A program made the translations under genes and the position numbers. A DNA stretch of 7,107 bases, taken from the NCBI GenBank assembly GCA_012274165.1, contig JAAPAA010000208.1, forward strand, positions 1 to 7,107, written 5' to 3'. The stretch is from Thiobacillaceae bacterium. GTDB taxonomy: Bacteria; Pseudomonadota; Gammaproteobacteria; Burkholderiales; Thiobacillaceae. Positions 5,287-7,107 of this stretch are shown piece by piece; the first letter of the stretch is position 1, and each line of letters starts with the position of its first letter. The notes under the pieces are model-generated. The model saw nothing but the letters and a program-made list of their open reading frames with translations. It did not search any database and was not told where the DNA came from.

Positions 5287-6684
5287 ATGACCGAGAATTT
5301 CCCCTCCGACGCGCTGGTTCTGTTTGGCGCCACCGGTGACCTGTCCCGCCGCAAGATTTTCCCGGCCCTGTACGACATGCTGCGGCACGGCCGCACGCTC
5401 CCACCCATTTTCTGCGTGGCGCATTCTCCGGAATGGGGGATCGAGGAACTGCGTGCCCATGCGCACGATGGCATCACCCGTTTTGGCAGCAACGGGATGG
5501 ACGAATCGGTGTTCCGCAATCTGGCGAGCCTGCTGACTTACATCAATGGCGACTACGAGGATCCCGCAACGTTCGGCGAACTGCGCCGCGCGCTGGAGGG
5601 GCGCAAACGCCCGCTGCATTACTTTGCCATCCCGCCGTCGATGTTTCCGGTCGTGGTGCGCGGCCTGGCGGCGGCCGGCTGCACGCAGGATGCGCGCGTG
5701 GTGGTCGAAAAACCTTTCGGGCGCGATCTGGAAACCGCACGCGCGCTCAACGCCACGCTGCATGAAGCCTTGCCGGAATCCAGCATTTTTCGGATCGACC
5801 ATTACCTCGGCAAGGAGGCGGTTCAGAACATCATCTATTTCCGTTTCGCCAACTCGTTCCTCGAACCGATCTGGAACCGCAACCATATCCGGCAGGTGCA
5901 GATCACGATGGCGGAAGACTTCGGCGTGGCGGGGCGCGGGCGCTTCTACGATTCGGTCGGCGCCATCCGCGACGTCTTGCAAAACCATTTGTTGCAGATT
6001 CTGGCGCTGCTCGCCATGGAGCCGCCGCTTGGCACCAGCGCAGAGGCGATCCGCGACGAGCAGGCCAAATTGCTTAAAGCCATCCGCCCACTGGCGCCCG
6101 GTGACATCGTGCGCGGGCAGTACGAAGGCTACGCAAAGGAAGACGGCGTGGCGCACGCTTCGGACACCGAGACCTTTGTCGCCGCGCGCTTTTTTGTGGA
6201 TAGCTGGCGCTGGGCCGGGGTACCGTTCATCATTCGCACCGGTAAAAGCCTGCCGGTGACTACCACCGAGATTCGTGCCGAATTCCAGTTGCCGCCGCAA
6301 CGCGTGTTTTCGTTGTCGGAAGCCGGACCTTTAGCCACCAACTACCTGCGCATGCGGGTGTCGCCTACGGTGTCCATCGCGCTGGGCGCCCGCACCAAAA
6401 ATGCCGGCGACCGCATGGTGGGACGGCCGGTGGAGCTGTACGTGTGCAATAACCATCCGGACGAGATGAGCGCCTACGAGCGCCTGCTGGGCGATGCGCT
6501 GGATGGCGAAGCCATGCTGTTTGCGCGGCAGGACGCGGTGGAAGCGGCCTGGCGGATTGTGGAGCCGGTGCTGTCGCATCGCGATCCGGCCTGCACTTAT
6601 GAAGCCGGCACCTGGGGGCCACCCGAGGCCGATCTGCTGCTGGCCGGCGGGCGCTGGCACAACCCGCGGCCGCCACAGAGCTAA
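5287..6684 (+). CDS. zwf: Glucose-6-phosphate 1-dehydrogenase
   Basis: Zwf oxidises glucose 6-phosphate to 6-phosphogluconolactone with NADP+ (or NAD+), the first step of the oxidative pentose phosphate and Entner-Doudoroff routes, in the cytosol. The Rossmann motif FGATGDLSRRK is at residues 13-23, EKPFG at 141-145, the substrate-binding RIDHYLGKE at 169-177, the catalytic His at 234 in LQNHLLQ, and RTGKSLP with Lys320 in the substrate pocket. All signature residues are present, so the enzyme should be active. At 465 residues it is somewhat shorter than the roughly 490 of E. coli Zwf. The ATG at 5287 begins just before the first strand, and the gene ends in tandem stops TAATAA. It is divergent from rpmE. 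No pgl, edd or gnd gene is in the window, so the usual pathway partners are either downstream of the opposing transporter gene or elsewhere. Confidence 0.97.
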   Translation: MTENFPSDALVLFGATGDLSRRKIFPALYDMLRHGRTLPPIFCVAHSPEWGIEELRAHAHDGITRFGSNGMDESVFRNLASLLTYINGDYEDPATFGELRRALEGRKRPLHYFAIPPSMFPVVVRGLAAAGCTQDARVVVEKPFGRDLETARALNATLHEALPESSIFRIDHYLGKEAVQNIIYFRFANSFLEPIWNRNHIRQVQITMAEDFGVAGRGRFYDSVGAIRDVLQNHLLQILALLAMEPPLGTSAEAIRDEQAKLLKAIRPLAPGDIVRGQYEGYAKEDGVAHASDTETFVAARFFVDSWRWAGVPFIIRTGKSLPVTTTEIRAEFQLPPQRVFSLSEAGPLATNYLRMRVSPTVSIALGARTKNAGDRMVGRPVELYVCNNHPDEMSAYERLLGDALDGEAMLFARQDAVEAAWRIVEPVLSHRDPACTYEAGTWGPPEADLLLAGGRWHNPRPPQS

Positions 6685-6704
6685 TAAAGCCGGCGCTGAT
6701 CGGA

Positions 6705-7107
6705 TTACGCCAGGCTGACCCCGAGCCAGGCACCGATGAAATAAGTCGCCAGCCCCGCTGCGCCCCCGATTGCCAGCATGCGCAAGCCGCTCGTCAGGGC
6801 GTGGCGGCCGGTGAACAGGCTCATGCTGGCGCCGACCAGGAACAGACCGAGCGCAGTCAGGCCGATCGACGTCTCCAGTGCGTGGCTACGGCCAAACAGG
6901 AAAGGCAGCAGCGGCAATGCGGCCCCGGCGGTGAACGCCGAAAATGACGAGGTGGCGGCCACCCACGGCGAGCCGAGCTCGTCCGGATTCAAGCCGAGCT
7001 CTTCGCGCGCGAGGGTGTCGAGCGCGCGCTCGGGGTCTTCCATCAGCTTGTCGGCGAGCCGCCGCGCTTCGGCTTTGTCCATGCCCTTGGCGGCGTAGAT
7101 CAGCGCC
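6705..7107 (-). CDS. VIT/CCC1 family iron/manganese transporter, C-terminal part; 5' end outside window
   Basis: The frame is open to the right edge, so the start is missing; 133 codons plus the stop are visible. The first visible residues (ALIYAAKGMDKAEARRLADKL) and the stretch DPERALDTLAREELGL form the acidic cytosolic helices that bind metal between the second and third membrane segments in the VIT1 family. Three hydrophobic segments follow (about ATSSFSAFTAGAALPLLPFLF, SIGLTALGLFLVGASMSLF and LAIGGAAGLATYFIGAWLG), matching the last three of the five in VIT proteins. Members move Fe2+ or Mn2+ out of the cytosol; the metal here is not known. Some bacterial relatives carry an N-terminal ferritin-like domain (Er-VIT/MbfA); whether this one does cannot be seen. 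An internal ATG at 7082 is not the true start, because the family motif continues upstream of it. The gene converges on zwf with 20 bp between stops. Confidence 0.85.
   Translation of the reverse strand, partial: ALIYAAKGMDKAEARRLADKLMEDPERALDTLAREELGLNPDELGSPWVAATSSFSAFTAGAALPLLPFLFGRSHALETSIGLTALGLFLVGASMSLFTGRHALTSGLRMLAIGGAAGLATYFIGAWLGVSLA

Noticed and set aside
5272..6300. 342-codon minus-strand frame opposite zwf
   Set aside because: It lies across the highly conserved catalytic motifs of zwf, has no family signature and is a compositional shadow.

Overview
The window looks like chromosomal DNA of a GC-rich Gram-negative bacterium, most likely a betaproteobacterium. The evidence is strong G/C bias at third codon positions, a lipoprotein M48 protease, a molybdenum cofactor guanylyltransferase, a zinc-type ribosomal protein L31 and a proteobacterial-style Zwf. 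The lineage is an inference from protein style; no rRNA or other decisive marker is present. Seven protein genes are visible, two of them cut by the window edges. No tRNA, rRNA, CRISPR array or insertion sequence was seen.

Layout: (1) 1-914, minus strand: the N-terminal 304 codons of a DNA methyltransferase with a winged-helix-like N-terminus and a DPPY motif, running off the left edge. It has a near-consensus sigma70-type promoter placed so that the transcript would be leaderless, with two GACGTC repeats over the -35 and spacer. Its codon use differs from the rest of the window, suggesting an acquired modification or defence gene. (2) 1100-4734, minus strand: a compact cluster transcribed as M48 lipoprotein metalloprotease, then a GT-C/family 39-like membrane glycosyltransferase, then mobA. 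The last two genes overlap by 14 bp. (3) 4855-5172: rpmE (L31) on the minus strand, with a good sigma70 promoter, a Shine-Dalgarno site and a textbook intrinsic terminator. (4) 5287-6684, plus strand: zwf (glucose-6-phosphate dehydrogenase), divergent from rpmE. (5) 6705-7107, minus strand: the C-terminal part of a VIT/CCC1-family iron or manganese transporter, convergent with zwf and cut by the right edge.

Most of the window is ordinary housekeeping and envelope metabolism: NADPH supply (zwf), translation (rpmE), Moco maturation (mobA), envelope quality control (M48) and lipid-linked sugar transfer (GT). The genes do not form one pathway. The points most worth a second look are the methyltransferase with its leaderless, operator-like promoter, and the unclear start of the glycosyltransferase, where a good SD plus GTG lies one frame away from the coding frame.
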